Of a DNA stretch of 64,000 nt, positions 47,365 through 59,751 are shown in pieces. The notes under the pieces are model-generated. The model had not been told where the DNA came from. It made no database searches and was given only the letters and a program-made list of their open reading frames with translations. The position numbers were made by a program, and so were the translations under genes. The stretch comes from Acanthacorydalis orientalis (lineage: Eukaryota > Arthropoda > Insecta > Megaloptera > Corydalidae). Within the stretch, counting starts at the first letter, position 1. Every line of letters starts with the position of its first letter. The stretch lies in NCBI GenBank assembly GCA_034766995.1, contig CM068315.1:17458510-17522509 (forward strand), given 5' to 3'.

Positions 47365-49137
47365 AAAAAAATAATCTCAACATAAAATTTAGTTGTTCAA
47401 AAATGAAAATAGAATATGAATATAGATTAATTTTATATATTTCTAATTTTATACTCTTTAAATTGAATGAAAATTTATAATGAAGGACTAATAATTCTCT
47501 TAAGAATATCAATTATACTTTTTTATTCATTGAACAGACTCTATCTATAAATATACTATTCCAATTATTAAATTTTTATTCGAGACCGTTGTCATTCTAC
47601 AATTTAAAATCGAATTACTCGACCTCTTCGTTCAGACCAAAAACACGTCTATGAAAAAAAAATAAAAGTTAGTTAAATAATATTTTATTGTTTCGACGTA
47701 TACACGACGACAAATACTGATAATAAACCAGATATACGAAAATAATTCAATAAGTTGGTATTGTTACTTTGTAACTACATTTCCTGTAACGTTTTATCAT
47801 ACTTCTCTGCCAAGTTACAATAATCCTATCTAAAACCAGAAACATCAGATAAAAGATAAATCCAACTTTCAAAGTAGGTCAGAAGAAAAGATGTAAAATT
47901 ATTTTATTCTGCGTACTGTAGACTCTACACGCGGCAACAAAGCTTTCAATGTTTTCCATTTGCAGACGTGATGTCCTCTTAAGAGAAATACCATTTATAT
48001 AATTTTACTTTGTTCCTTCAAGCATTAATTTCTTTGTAAAATAGCAAAAAGTCTTAGTGGAATACCTACAGCTCTCCATTAGAATTATTCAAAGATATTG
48101 TAACATTATCGATATCTTATAGAAATCTTATAATCGTATATGAAAATATTCATGCCGATATATTATAGTTAATACTATTACCAACCTAGATATACTCGAT
48201 GGTCTATAACACTTGTTTCAGTGTTTTGAATATTATTTATTTATGACTGAAAAATAATATTTTTTTATAAAATAGATTATCATGGTGTTAAAAAATACAT
48301 ATCTTTTAAGACAGCATATTAGTCATACAACAAATTTATTTTCAAAAAATTAAATATAATCAGAAATTTTACTAATAGTTAAATGAAAATAACATTCTAT
48401 TTTTTATAAAAATAGATGAAAATAACATTTTAATACTTATACACAGAATTATTTTAAAATCCTTCTTCGCTTTAAAATATTAATAACTTCTGTTCAAAGA
48501 GAATGGAAACCACATGTAAACTGGCCTATTAAGGTGATTTATTCCAATTTTAGAAAAATTCATCTCGGTTTTGTTTGGTTACATATTTTAACATTTTCAG
48601 ATACAAAGCATGATAAGAATTAAAATTTAAAATAATTCATGTATTTAGGTTTTAGCTATGCTATTAATCAAATCAGTTATTCTAATACAAAGATAATTTT
48701 AAAATTGATAAAAAATAATTTTGATATGTTTCCATAGGAAAAAATTCTTACCAAGAATACGCCTATATTTTTCATATTCTAGTACCTACTTTAATCTATC
48801 AATTTGGAAAAATCTTTTTTAAAAACTTTTCAAAGAATTCACCTTATTTATTTTCATGGATTTCTGAAAAATATTTGCTATACAGATGCCATCTTTTTTA
48901 GTACAGTCATTCACTTTGTACTTTTTATTAACAGAGAACGTGTTTCATTAAATTTCTTTATCTATATATTATATTTAAATTTCTGTACAGTGCTTCTTTA
49001 TTGTTATGAGATGTAAATTTTTTTTAACTATTCTGACAGGTTTTTAATCACCCAAACAAACAATTCATTTTTTTATTGAAGCCATTGAGTATAGTATCAG
49101 TAGATTACCTAGAAAAAATAACTGAAAAATTATAATA
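46936..49137. other. AT-rich stretch, no gene seen
   Basis: Nothing recognised apart from one TA array. Confidence 0.55.
47329..47361. repeat. (TA)n microsatellite
   Basis: About 33 bp of TA. Confidence 0.9.
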
Positions 49138-49711
49138 TTAGGTTGGTAGAAAAATAATTCCTGTTTATGAACATCAAATCATATACATTTTTCTCTTTTG
49201 ATTTTCTAAGCTGTTTTAATTGGTACAGAACATTGAATGACTAAAGCCTAACTTTTGTACAAGTTTTCGAATTGTTCTGCGTGGTTCTGATTCAACTAAC
49301 GCCTTCAGTTGGTTGTTATGAATTGAAGAAGAACGCCCGCAACCTTCTTTATCTTCAAAGCTTTCGTAACCAGCAAGAAATTTTTGGAACTACCATTGCA
49401 CCGTATGTTCTTTAATAGTACCCACGCTAAAAGCATCGTTTAGTTTCCGATCAGTTTCCGCTGCTTTACCACCCGTTTTGAATTTATACAAAAAAAATTC
49501 TCTTATTTGCTTCTTTTCCATCTTTTATTAAATTGCTCAATTTGTAGTAAAATTAATAATAAAACCATCGTCGTTGTTACCAATATACAAATCGAAAAAT
49601 GCACTTTAAAATGATATTAACATGAATACAATGAAATTACATGTTCATTGAAAAAAAAGAAGGGAACGAATTCAGAAAACAAAAACCGCAATTATTTTCC
49701 TACCAACCTAA
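49138..49711 (-). mobile_element. Internally deleted mariner, Hsmar1-type
   Basis: 574 bp with both ends (left TTAGGTTGGTAGAAAAATAA; right, inverted, TTAGGTTGGTAGGAAAATAA) and TA duplications at 49136-49137 and 49712-49713. On the minus strand it keeps the 5' UTR and N-terminus (start codon near 49520; blocks FKTGGKAAET, KLNDAFSVGTIKE, QLKALVE). It is then joined directly to the 3' TIR, with no catalytic domain. Its layout and size closely match the copy at 1126-1689. Better-preserved TIRs than the other Hsmar1-type relics. Confidence 0.9.
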
Positions 49712-50075
49712 TAAATGAATTTCTCTGTTGAAAACAAGAATTGAGGATTTGATCATTTTGAAACATTTAAAAAAAATTTTTTTTCAGTAGAACAGACGTT
49801 ATATTAATACTTTAAACTGTACAAGAATTTAAAAACAATCTGGATATCGAGTTCTTTTATAAAATATATTTTTTGGAATAATAGTTTTTAATTTGCGTAT
49901 AAGTGATTTTCCTAAAAAAAAATCCGTTATAATTAATAATTAAGTTTTCAGTGCTTTTTCTGCAAATTAACTTGATTCGGTATCTTTAGAATACGTTTCC
50001 TCCTGTTATTTTTTTAAAGAATGAAATAATCATACGGACAAAACTTATTATTATTCAAAAAGGTTCAAAAGGTAA

Positions 50076-50145
50076 CCACAAGCGATTGGTCTGCACTATA
50101 GTCTGTTAACCGAGATAGAATGAGTTCGAATCTTGATTTATTAGG
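50076..50145 (+). pseudogene. tRNA-Asn-like decayed sequence
   Basis: AGCGATTGGTCTGCAC resembles a D-arm, CTGTTAACCGAG matches the tRNA-Asn (GTT) anticodon loop and 3' stem, and GAGTTCGAATCTT matches a T-arm (box B). The spacing is roughly right, but the acceptor and anticodon stems do not pair. A tRNA pseudogene or the head of a tRNA-derived SINE is possible; chance is not excluded. Confidence 0.3.
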
Positions 50146-50499
50146 GTACGTCAGCTTTCATTAAGAAAAAGCGACCGTCTCGAATGCCTGATATATTCAA
50201 TAGAGACAATGTCTTAAAATAACTCGGCAAGCATTGAAATCTTATACAATTTTTAATCGAAAACTACTGCAAGTACATAAATTATGCGCCCAGTATCGTT
50301 CCATGACTTATTTAGGGACAGTACTGAAAAATTTGTTCAATTATAGATTGTCCTTTACTCAAAGTAATAAGGTATTGCAGACGAATCGAATCTTATGCAA
50401 TTTTCATTAACGAAAAGTTCAATATATTTTAAATTTTTTATACGTCCTGCGTGTGTATGTGAATACATATACACACACATATGTCTATATACGTCTTAC

Positions 50500-50730
50500 T
50501 TTGACGAATTTACAAGGTTTTTTTGTTAGTGTGCCAGCAGGACACGTTATGACTCCCAGGGGAACACTAGCACCTCTGGTGGACATTTCGAGAATGATGT
50601 ACAGCGGACGAGTTGAATTCAAATGGCGCACTGACCGTACGTGATGTCTGTCGGTAAAGTAGTTTACTGTTTTCGAGATGGCCTTCTTTACGAGCCGGGA
50701 TCCGTAAACTATGTGTATGGACAACATTTC
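50500..50730. promoter_or_regulatory. Complex island with CTCF-like words
   Basis: On the minus strand GTCCACCAGAGGTGCTAG (50567-50584) resembles the CTCF core CCACCAGAGGGCGC with mismatches. ATGGCGCA lies 50 bp away (50624-50631). Overlapping open frames on both strands are unrecognised. An insulator or a conserved element is an inference from motifs only. Confidence 0.25.
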
Positions 50731-51859
50731 CGCCGATTTTAATTATTTAAGAAATCTTTGAATCGTGACTACATTAAACGCATTTAAAGATGTTAAAAAA
50801 TTACTCTCTCTATTCTGATGTCAAGCATCGACTATTAAGAGGACGCACTTTCCGAAAGAAGCCATTTTTTAAGAAAATACGACCATTTTCTACTGTAGAA
50901 AACCGTTTGTACGTTGTAAATATTACTTTTTACTGATTGTATGAAATCGATTTCCAATTAGACTTACTCAATTTGAAATTGATTTTTCAACTGGAGATTT
51001 TTCGAGAATGTTAGTTTAATATAAACTTGCAGAAGAGATTTAAAAGTATTAGTGTTATGAATTAATTTGAATTATTTTCCTTCGTCGATTTTCTAATATG
51101 TGATATCATTCTCGGATATATATTTTTTTGCTTGAACAGTCTATATGCGGCGATGAAAATTAGTTGAAAAATTAAAATACAAAATAAGTAAAATTAAAAA
51201 GTATAATAAAATTTAATAAGATGTAATAATACGATTATAAGAAAACTTAAGAAATTTGAAATGGACAAGTTTTAAAATCAAATGAAAAATTCATCAATCC
51301 AAGAAGAATTTTAACACTCAATCTCTCGTTTGTAACTCGACCAGTCGTACAATCTATTTTGTCAGTGATGCATTTTTCAAATTATAACTCTTATAGTTGG
51401 AAGAATTATTCGCTTGATTTTTTCAAAGTAATATCTTATTTCATTTAACAGTGATTCATAATGAAAATTAAACATTTATTGAATTATATTTGTCACTACA
51501 GTATTCCTTGTAAGAAAACTGAATTAAAAATCGAATGAATATATTTTTCTATTTTTTTTCAATATATGTTTAAATGTTATTCTATACCCTTGAATGCTTT
51601 TACAATTTATTCTTTAATCATGTATATTAGAACTAGCTTATTGAATTTGTTACAAGCTCAAAGAATGAAGTCATTAAATAAAGCCATTAATAATATTTCA
51701 ACGTTCGAAAATTATTTATACGTTAATTCGTGCAATTTCAAGATTGAATTTTTGTCGAGCGCACAAAGATAATTCGTTACTTTTCATAATTCGTTTAGTA
51801 TATTTCAGTCTCCTTTTATTTTAATTTTCAAGAAAACAACTCGGCTAATATTTTCTTTG

Positions 51860-52480
51860 TTGTGCAGAGAACAAAATGCGTATACAGAGTTAATTATACG
51901 TAATGAAAATAACGGTTACTGTTATAGCCCTCCCACGTGACTACTAACAAAATACAAAAGACAATCTTTCTGTAAGTCACAAAAGAACAAAATAACATGT
52001 TAATTCCATTAAAAGTCTATTTTCTCAACGTTTCAGTTTGCAATAGAGTGCAGTTGATATCATAAAAAGTTTCTTTAATGTCGCGCTCTTTTTCGCTCTT
52101 TCGAAAGGGTTACATATGAAAAAAAGTACATGGACTTATACGTATACACAATGCCTCTTTTCCGATACGTCGGGCTATTGAACGGAGATGCGACCGTGCA
52201 AAAGATAGACGGTATGGCACTAGGATTAAATTAGCGAATAAATTCCTTCACTTCTTTTACTTTCGGAATAACATTGCGTAAGATACATATTATTTAAGAC
52301 ACAGAGGGTTACATGCACAACGGCTTCTCTTGACGAATAGCAAACAACGTTGAGATCCATCCTCCAGAGCCATCAACTTACCCTTGAATTATTGATATCC
52401 ATGAACCGTCCGCCAACATTAAGTTGCATTTTATATCAGATCATTCTCAGACACCCTTACATTTTGTACAGAGGATGTAA
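51860..52480. other. Long higher-complexity non-coding island
   Basis: About 600 bp with balanced composition and many CGs, including CCCACGTGAC (51934-51943), GTCGCGCTCTTTTTCGC (52080-52096) and GATACGTCGGGCTATTGAAC (52162-52181). No long open frame in any phase. A conserved regulatory element is the leading guess. Confidence 0.35.
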
Positions 52481-52825
52481 ATATGTACGGTTTTTTTGTT
52501 ATCATTTTTTTATGCATCTTTGTTGAAATATAATATTAATATTTTATACAATTATTGTATTAAAAAAAGAAAAAGTGCGGGTTTTATTTAAACAAATTGT
52601 ATTTTCGCAGACACTAATAAAAATAACCATTTAATTATGATAGCACCCACCTTGTTCAAGTTTGTAATATAATTAACTACATGCAATTTTACAGAATTGT
52701 TCTTTTTCTAGATTACATGTTAAAAATTAATTAAATAAAAAAACAAATATTTTTTCTGAAAGTTCCATATCCGTAAAAATATATTCTTTTTGTTAATAAT
52801 ATTTTTTTTACATAACTATGGAGCT

Positions 52826-53070
52826 TATCCCCCTTATCTCTGCATTCACGATCTCCCGATAGAGGGGGATTCGCCACCCGCTCGTAGAACGCTTGTTCCC
52901 TCCTAACAAATAACATAAATTAACAACTGATAAACACAAATTAGTCTTCAAACAGAATAGTCATCAGGTAACTCATTTCAACCAATCAAAACAGAGACCA
53001 GGTGATCGATGTCAACCAATCAGAGAACGAATAAAACGCACGCTAGCGACGAGATCATTTTTTAGTTATA
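52826..53070 (-). repeat. CCAAT-box dispersed repeat, copy 3
   Basis: On the minus strand it reads CTCTGATTGGTTGACATCGA, then CTGTTTTGATTGGTTGA, so both CCAAT blocks are retained. It then jumps to the GC-rich tail (GAGCGGGTGGCGAATCCCCC...GGGGGATAAGCTCC), lacking the AT-rich middle and the ACGACTTACATTT block. An internally deleted copy. The tail can pair with itself through GGGGGAT and ATCCCCC. Confidence 0.6.
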
Positions 53071-53327
53071 AAAAGATTTTCAAGTATGAACATTCAAAAT
53101 CGTTTTTTTTCTGAAATATTGAACAAATTTTAATTAAACATGCTATACATAATATGGTTTCATTGTAGATCATGTTTATAATTAATTCTTAACTATATAG
53201 AATTGAACACACACAATCTTATTTTCAACTAGTTGACTTTTTTATTTCTTTTTAGAAATACATATATTTAAAAATGATCGACATCAAAAAAATTATATGT
53301 TGTAATGATCTTCATCAAAGTATAATA

Positions 53328-54037
53328 CGTGGGTCGTTTGATAAGTATAAAAGAAAAACACCATATTTTGGAAAAAAACGATTTCATTCGAACATAGTCT
53401 CCATTGAGGGCTATACACTTGGCATGCGGATTGTGATTAAACATCGGTAAACCCTGGATTGAAATGTCCTTTCGTGTGCGTTTTTGGTTGACAACAATCG
53501 CGGTACTCATCGTCCAGACAGCATTTTCATATGTAATTTTTCGTACAGGATATTCTGCACTTGTTCCGTTGAGATGCCTACAGTCTCAGCAATATCGTGG
53601 ATTTTCACTCGGCGGTCTACTATAACTATACCATGGATTTTTCAACGATATACGTCGTACGACCTCAACTAGGCGTTCAGAGGGCGCTTCATCTTCAGTG
53701 CTTGTTCGGCCACTTTTAAACGCATTTATCCAGAAATAAATAGCCTTCAACGCTAGTTCAGAATCTTCATAAACCTTATCCAAATCCGGTTTGATCTGAG
53801 CGGCCGTCTACTTTTTTAAATAAAAATGCTTTATCACTGCATGGAACTCGTTTTTCCCATTTTTGCGACAACTGCTACAATGCTCTCTTCAAACATTTGT
53901 AAAGCGTGAACAAAGCTTCGCTTCTAGCTGGCTTTTGCCTATGCTAGTTCAAAAATTTACAGTTAATATCCGTGATGTTACCGAATGAATTGTAGTGCCA
54001 TCCATAGAAATTTACCAAATTTCTCAGACGACCCTCG
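53328..54037 (-). mobile_element. Internally deleted mariner, CGAGGGTCGTTTGA TIRs
   Basis: 710 bp, left end CGTGGGTCGTTTGATAAGT, right end inverted CGAGGGTCGTCTGAGAAAT, with TA on both sides (53326-53327, 54038-54039). The minus strand keeps helix-turn-helix text (NAFKSGRTSTEDE; VKIHDIAETVGISTEQVQNI), a WVPRLLS block, then a C-terminal CIALNGDYV block. All three catalytic Asp regions are deleted. The terminal sequence and the GDYV end relate it to the same broad group as the intact copy at 39169, but the TIR differs. Confidence 0.85.
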
Positions 54038-54363
54038 TAATATATAATTAAAACTCGGACATCTTTTCAAACTCATAATTATAAGAAGAATATAATTATT
54101 TTAATTAGAACGAATTTTATCTAGAATATGATTTATAATTTGTAATTCTTAAATATTAAAAATATAAATTAATAGAATTCTGTTGGTACTTCTTTTAATT
54201 TAATTTAAGAATTTTTATATAAAGAATAGTGTGATAACACATTAGAACACTGCCACCTTTAATTTAAAGTATCAACATGTTTTGCCTTATTTTATATGAT
54301 TAAAATTATTTTTAATTATCCTTTTAAAACCAAATTTTTAAATAATATTTTTTATAAATTTAA

Positions 54364-54365
<2 letters not shown>

Positions 54366-54412
<47 letters not shown>
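54366..54412. repeat. (TA)n microsatellite
   Basis: About 47 bp of TA. Confidence 0.95.
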
Positions 54413-54414
<2 letters not shown>

Positions 54415-54441
54415 AATTGAATGTCATATTGTTCTATAGTT

Positions 54442-54582
54442 TACATGTGAGTTCGCTTCTTCTTTGACCAATTTCAATTTTCGTCATCTTGAGGCAGTTT
54501 TGAACTCTCAAATTCAAAATTTATCCGAATTTGGCAAAAATAACAACCGATCGTAAAAGAAGCAAACTCATACGTGGTGTAC
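54442..54582. repeat. Foldback with about 20-bp imperfect ends
   Basis: ACATGTGAGTTCGCTTCTT at the left is matched, inverted at the right, by ACGTATGAGTTTGCTTCTT (16 of 19 bases), with about 100 bp between. Possibly a small MITE; target duplication unclear. Confidence 0.5.
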
Positions 54583-55329
54583 AGAATTCTCACACAACAA
54601 TGACTAGTAGAAAACCAGGAATAAAGCACAAAAAAACTATGTTAAACTGAAAAAATCACATGTAAAGAATGATGTACATATATTTGATTGTTATTACATA
54701 TTGAAGATAGATGATTGTAAATTTGGTTCTGAAATTTAATAATCCTTTGAATTTTTGTCGAATCAGAAGTACGACAAGGTAGACAGTGAATATGTCATTT
54801 GATTATCAAACGTATTTTTTCTAAAATGTAGAAATGTCTGTTTTTTTAGTAAAAACCTTAAAAATTTTTCCAGTCCCTGCCAGAAAATGACTAATTTTGT
54901 TTCCTATCTGTTAATGTTTTTCATCATTTTTTAAGCTGATTTAACCATCTTTACATCCTTATAATTGTTTGGTAGAAAATCACCAGATTACATATGATAA
55001 TACTTTAATATCTCTCTGTGATATATGTGGAGCTTGATTTTATACGTCACATAAAGCTTCAACTACTTCGTCTATATATAGATAGTCTACCTGAAAGCTG
55101 ACATTTTTTCTTAGTTGAAGCTTTTAAGAACAGATTAAGAAATCAGTAGAGTTTCAGTTGTATTCCTTATTAGAATTCCTGCTAGCAGATTTATTATCTT
55201 CGGGTATATTTAAATGTATTTTGGTTCTGGAGTATATTTTTATTGTTATTGTCATGTAATTATTCTTATTAATAACGATAGCAAGCTAATCAAAATTAAA
55301 AGTTTTGAATTTCGTTCCAATAACATTAA

Positions 55330-55620
55330 TTTCCCATACGTAAATCCGATAAAGGATTGTTTTCGTTAATAAGCGTCGAAGGTCATCGCGATCTGTTGCA
55401 TTACACGTTTGGGCAGCACTCGTACTTAAAAAAAAAACGCCCTGTCGCTGGTGATCGTATCATCTGGACAATTACACGTATTTTTAAAGGCCAGTATATC
55501 ACGCCTTGACTGGTGACACCGCTTGCTGGTTACAAATTGACGTGTGCTTCGTGGCCGCGATGAATAAATTCTGTTTAATTGGTGATAAATCGGCGGTAAT
55601 GACTTTTAATAGCGCAATTG
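55330..55620. other. Non-coding island with AGGTCA and homeodomain words
   Basis: Balanced-composition 290 bp with AAGGTCATCGCGATC (nuclear-receptor half-site), GTGTAATG-type and TAATTGG words and several CGs. No long open frame. Candidate regulatory element. Confidence 0.35.
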
Positions 55621-55760
55621 ACTTTTATTTCAAACTCGAATAACATCGTTTACTGTCCGTTTCATACTTTTCTCATTTGTACATTACTTGAAAATGGAAT
55701 GTTTTTATTATATTTGAGTTTATCTAGTGAAATATTTATACATTTAAGCACACGCTTAAA

Positions 55761-55803
<43 letters not shown>
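55761..55803. repeat. (TA)n microsatellite
   Basis: About 43 bp with one TG near its start. Confidence 0.95.
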
Positions 55804-55805
<2 letters not shown>

Positions 55806-56999
55806 CATATTATATACATTAAACAGAGAGTAATATATATTATAGTTTGACATGTGATGTCTTACATTACATTTCATTCGGTGTACCTTAAATATAAATC
55901 ATTGTAAATTAAATATTTTCTCGACAAATTAAATATGGTATTAACTGAAAAGAACACGGTGCTTCAAGGTAATTTGAGTTTCATGAAACAATCTTGTTTT
56001 ATTTTATAAATGGCAATAAATCAAGATTTATAAGATAAATGATGATAACATACCGTGTGTAATAAATACAGTGTGTTTATGTATATTTATATATTTTTTT
56101 AAAGATAATGTTCCTTACATGCATAGATCGTTATTATTTAAACATAGTTTTATTTCAATAAAAGGTATGATACATGTGAACGTACGTAAATATATTCAAC
56201 TTTTGACATTATTTCCTCTTCAAGTTAGGTATGGTCTGTTGTAAATATAATGACCTTTGTTGATGATACTTAAAAAATTACGGTAAGTGATCACGATGAC
56301 GATATTAATATCAGAATGTTGATCAGATCTGTAAATAACATTTTCATAATAAATTAAATAATACAATTTCAAGAATTATTAGTACTCACACCAAAATACT
56401 TTTCATTAAAAAAATTCAAGGTTATTTAGAATTTAAGAGCGCATCAACAGCTAAGTTCAATAGTGTCCGAAATCAAATATTAAAAAATATCTTATTATTT
56501 ATTTGGCTTATGTGTTATTTTTTAATCTTTACAACGAAGAAGTACACAAACAATTTTAATTGTTAAATTTAAGATTTTTTGAAATGTATGTAAACCAATA
56601 TAAAAATGTAACAAAAATAAATCGTTCTACATTTCTACGAGAAGAATATTAAGTCTGTGGGAACTGATTAATTTAAGAATATGAATTTATCTAAAATACC
56701 TAATTTATGAATGTGATGTTTATGTAGATTTAATTTATTTATTTATTGGAAACCTATTGCACTTATTCTACACTATTATTTATCAATATTTTTATTAAAT
56801 AAAAATCGTATATCAATTCCTAAAAATCGTTTTAAATGTGTATCATCTAAATTGAAAAGAAAATCATCAAAAATTATTACATATTCCCACATATTTGGTT
56901 GGTTATTAAAACCTTTCATTACAATCTTATTAATCAAACGTTCACTTTTATGAATCGTCTAAATTGTGTATGACCATCTTATTTCTTTTAAAATTAATC

Positions 57000-57380
57000 C
57001 GATCTCTAGTGGAGATCAGTAGAAAAATTCCTAACAGTAGAGCTCGCAAAAACAATGAGAATGGACAGAAGACAACTTAGTCGGTCATCTGACAAAGAGC
57101 AAGCAAGACTTTACCCGGCACTTTACAAGTTCGTTGAAGCGGTAACGCATTCAACGTTCGCTGGAATCGAACCGACGGACCGTAAGGACAGATTACAAGC
57201 GCCGACTTAGATGTACGTTAAGATTTTTATCGATACCGATTCAAATAACGTGTAAAAAAGATAGTCATACATGAGCTCGTACGGGTGCGACTGCGAGAGG
57301 ACGGGTTTCAGTTTCTGTTGTCGACTAATGATCCTACAGCACGATCAACTGATAAAGACACAGATTAAGATGTCTAAAAT
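57000..57380. other. Higher-complexity non-coding island
   Basis: Starts with the inverted repeat GATCTCTAGTGGAGATC (57001-57017) and continues for about 370 bp of CG-containing unique-looking sequence. No supported coding frame. Confidence 0.35.
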
Positions 57381-58084
57381 ATCAAATGGATTTTTTATGT
57401 AACATTGAGTTTGAACTCTAGAAGACATTTTTTTGTACGTGTTTGTATCGATATTGAATATATTTGTATCATATTTTACATATGAATAATGGACACGTAT
57501 TACACAATTGTTATATTTATTAGATAAGTTGAGTTTGTAATTATTTGATGTTTATCTTGAAAAAAGGCAAGAATATCGATCAATTCGAATGTATGATAAT
57601 TTTTTAATTCGTTCAGACTGTTCGGTAGGAGACAGTTTTTTTTCTAATCTAATAGGATTATTTTTTTGTCGGGAAATGACAATGTCTGGCAGGTGGGTTT
57701 ATGTAGTTTAATTGATCGAAACTTTGAGTATCTTAATTATCTGATGTGAATCATCTGTTGAATACGCAGGTAATAGACATGTACTTTTTGTTGATATATA
57801 ACTTGTGCATTGAAATGACTATAATCTTGAAAAGAATTGTAGAAAGTGTATTTATTAAGAGCGCTATTTTAACTTTTTAATTGAATTTAAAAAGCACATT
57901 TTAATATTTATTTCAATCTGTTCTTTCATTAATCCTTGATAATTTTAAATGAAATATAATTTTTTTGATATATTTATATTTTCGGATTTTATTTAGTATA
58001 AAAAAAATATTTCCTATGCAAAATTCATTGTAATTATCTTAAAAAGTTTGTTTTATAAAGGAAATTCTCAGTTATAAAATAATA

Positions 58085-58089
<5 letters not shown>

Positions 58090-58118
<29 letters not shown>
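58090..58118. repeat. (TA)n microsatellite
   Basis: About 29 bp of TA. Confidence 0.9.
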
Positions 58119-58123
<5 letters not shown>

Positions 58124-59691
58124 TATAGTTTTTGGGAACCAATATCGTGTCATTCTGCTATAAATATTGTATGTTCATTACATTTCTTATTTTGCTATTC
58201 TGTCAACGTGTCTCCCCCTATGTTATTATTGTTTATTAGTGATAAATTATTGCAACGTATCATCTGTGACCCATCTTTTTATTTTTATATCCCCATGAGA
58301 TTGAAATGAATCAGACGCTGTGACGCACGTTACGCCTAGTGTCAGACAGTAAAAAGGACCACCACTCGCACAACGAAATGTCTTACAAACAGATTGCAGG
58401 TAAATCTGCACAGAAAATATTTTTGAACTTTTCACTCCATTGTATGATAATGCTAAATTACCAGAAAAGAATCGAACGAGTATTTCCTCGAAGAATATTT
58501 TTATAATATTGCGTTTTGTTTCATTTTAAAAACGTAATGTTTTTTTTTAAATGATGTGATAAAAAATGATAGATTTATGAACGATGTATAAGATACTTTT
58601 TGTTTTTCTCCTTTCGAGAAAAAATCTTTAGTAACATTAATACTGAAGATTTTTTTAATTTCAATATTTTATCAGATTTATATTCCATTATAGTATAAAT
58701 ATAACATTTCTTTGAAAGTAATGTTAAATAAAATGGAAACCATTTCGTAAACACCTAAATACGAGAATAAATATTCGGAAATAACGTTTCTAGGAATGCA
58801 TACATATTTATGTTCTATATAAATAATAAAATATTATACTGGAAGAATTCCATAGTCTGATTTCGGGGTCGACGTAGCCGTCTGCACGTTTTATCCTTCC
58901 CGTTTCTCATATGTGGTTGAGGGATTCTGAAATGTCGTTGGGAAACTAATACAAACCATATTTATAAGGTTATGTCTAGACTGCAATAAATTGGTACTCA
59001 ATTTATTCATAAACAAAGATAGGAAGATTATGTTCCGAGATTTTATTATTCATTGTACTCGTAGCTTGATTTGGTAATCGTTCTCAACTTTGTATCAGGT
59101 TCGATTAGATTCGCTTACTTACTGACTTATATTTAATAAAGCTGATATTTCTTTCTACTTGTATTTGAATACTATTCTTAAACAGTGTTTGTTCCAATTT
59201 CATTTACGTTTTATCTACAATAATTGATGTTTTAATTTTCAGATATTTGTGAATTCGAATGGATTATTTACAAATGTGTTGTATAATGTGAATTAATACC
59301 TCGATTTTTATTTTAATCTTTTTCTTAATTCATTTTTACAAAAAATCACTCTATGTGCCACATTTTATTTCTTATCATGTTCAACAATAGTTGGTGGTTC
59401 ATTTTGAACACAGCATATTTGAATTTTGCTTTAAAGAGATTTATTTATGAAAATATAATTTGATAAATAATTTACAGTTGTTATAGTAATTAGTTTTTTT
59501 TGCGAAACTGAATTAGAATATAGAACAGTTTTTGTTTAATATCTCACTATGCTTTTTTAATTCTTCGACTTACTTATTTTATAAAAATAAATTTTGTTTT
59601 TAACCAACACAGGTATTCTTTTAGTTCCATAAAAAAAGATAGATATGCCCAATATAAACCTGAACAGTTGATATTGATACTCTTAAATAGT

Positions 59692-59698
<7 letters not shown>

Positions 59699-59750
<52 letters not shown>
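59699..59750. repeat. (TA)n microsatellite
   Basis: About 52 bp of pure TA, directly followed by a mariner left end; the last TA may serve as its target duplication. Confidence 0.95.

Positions 59751-59751
<1 letters not shown>

Larger units (their letters stand above)
49712..51859. other. AT-rich stretch with one complex patch
   Basis: The patch 50440-50760 is described separately; the rest shows nothing recognisable. Confidence 0.5.
54038..59698. other. AT-rich stretch with a few islands
   Basis: Apart from the separately listed foldback, islands and TA arrays, no gene or transposon was recognised. A short TRNA-like A/B-box pair near 59062-59107 is too weak to call. Confidence 0.5.

Noticed and set aside
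59062..59107. Possible Pol III A and B boxes (TAGCTTGATTTGG, AGGTTCGATTA)
   Set aside because: No cloverleaf pairing and the A-to-B distance is short; too weak for a tRNA or SINE call.
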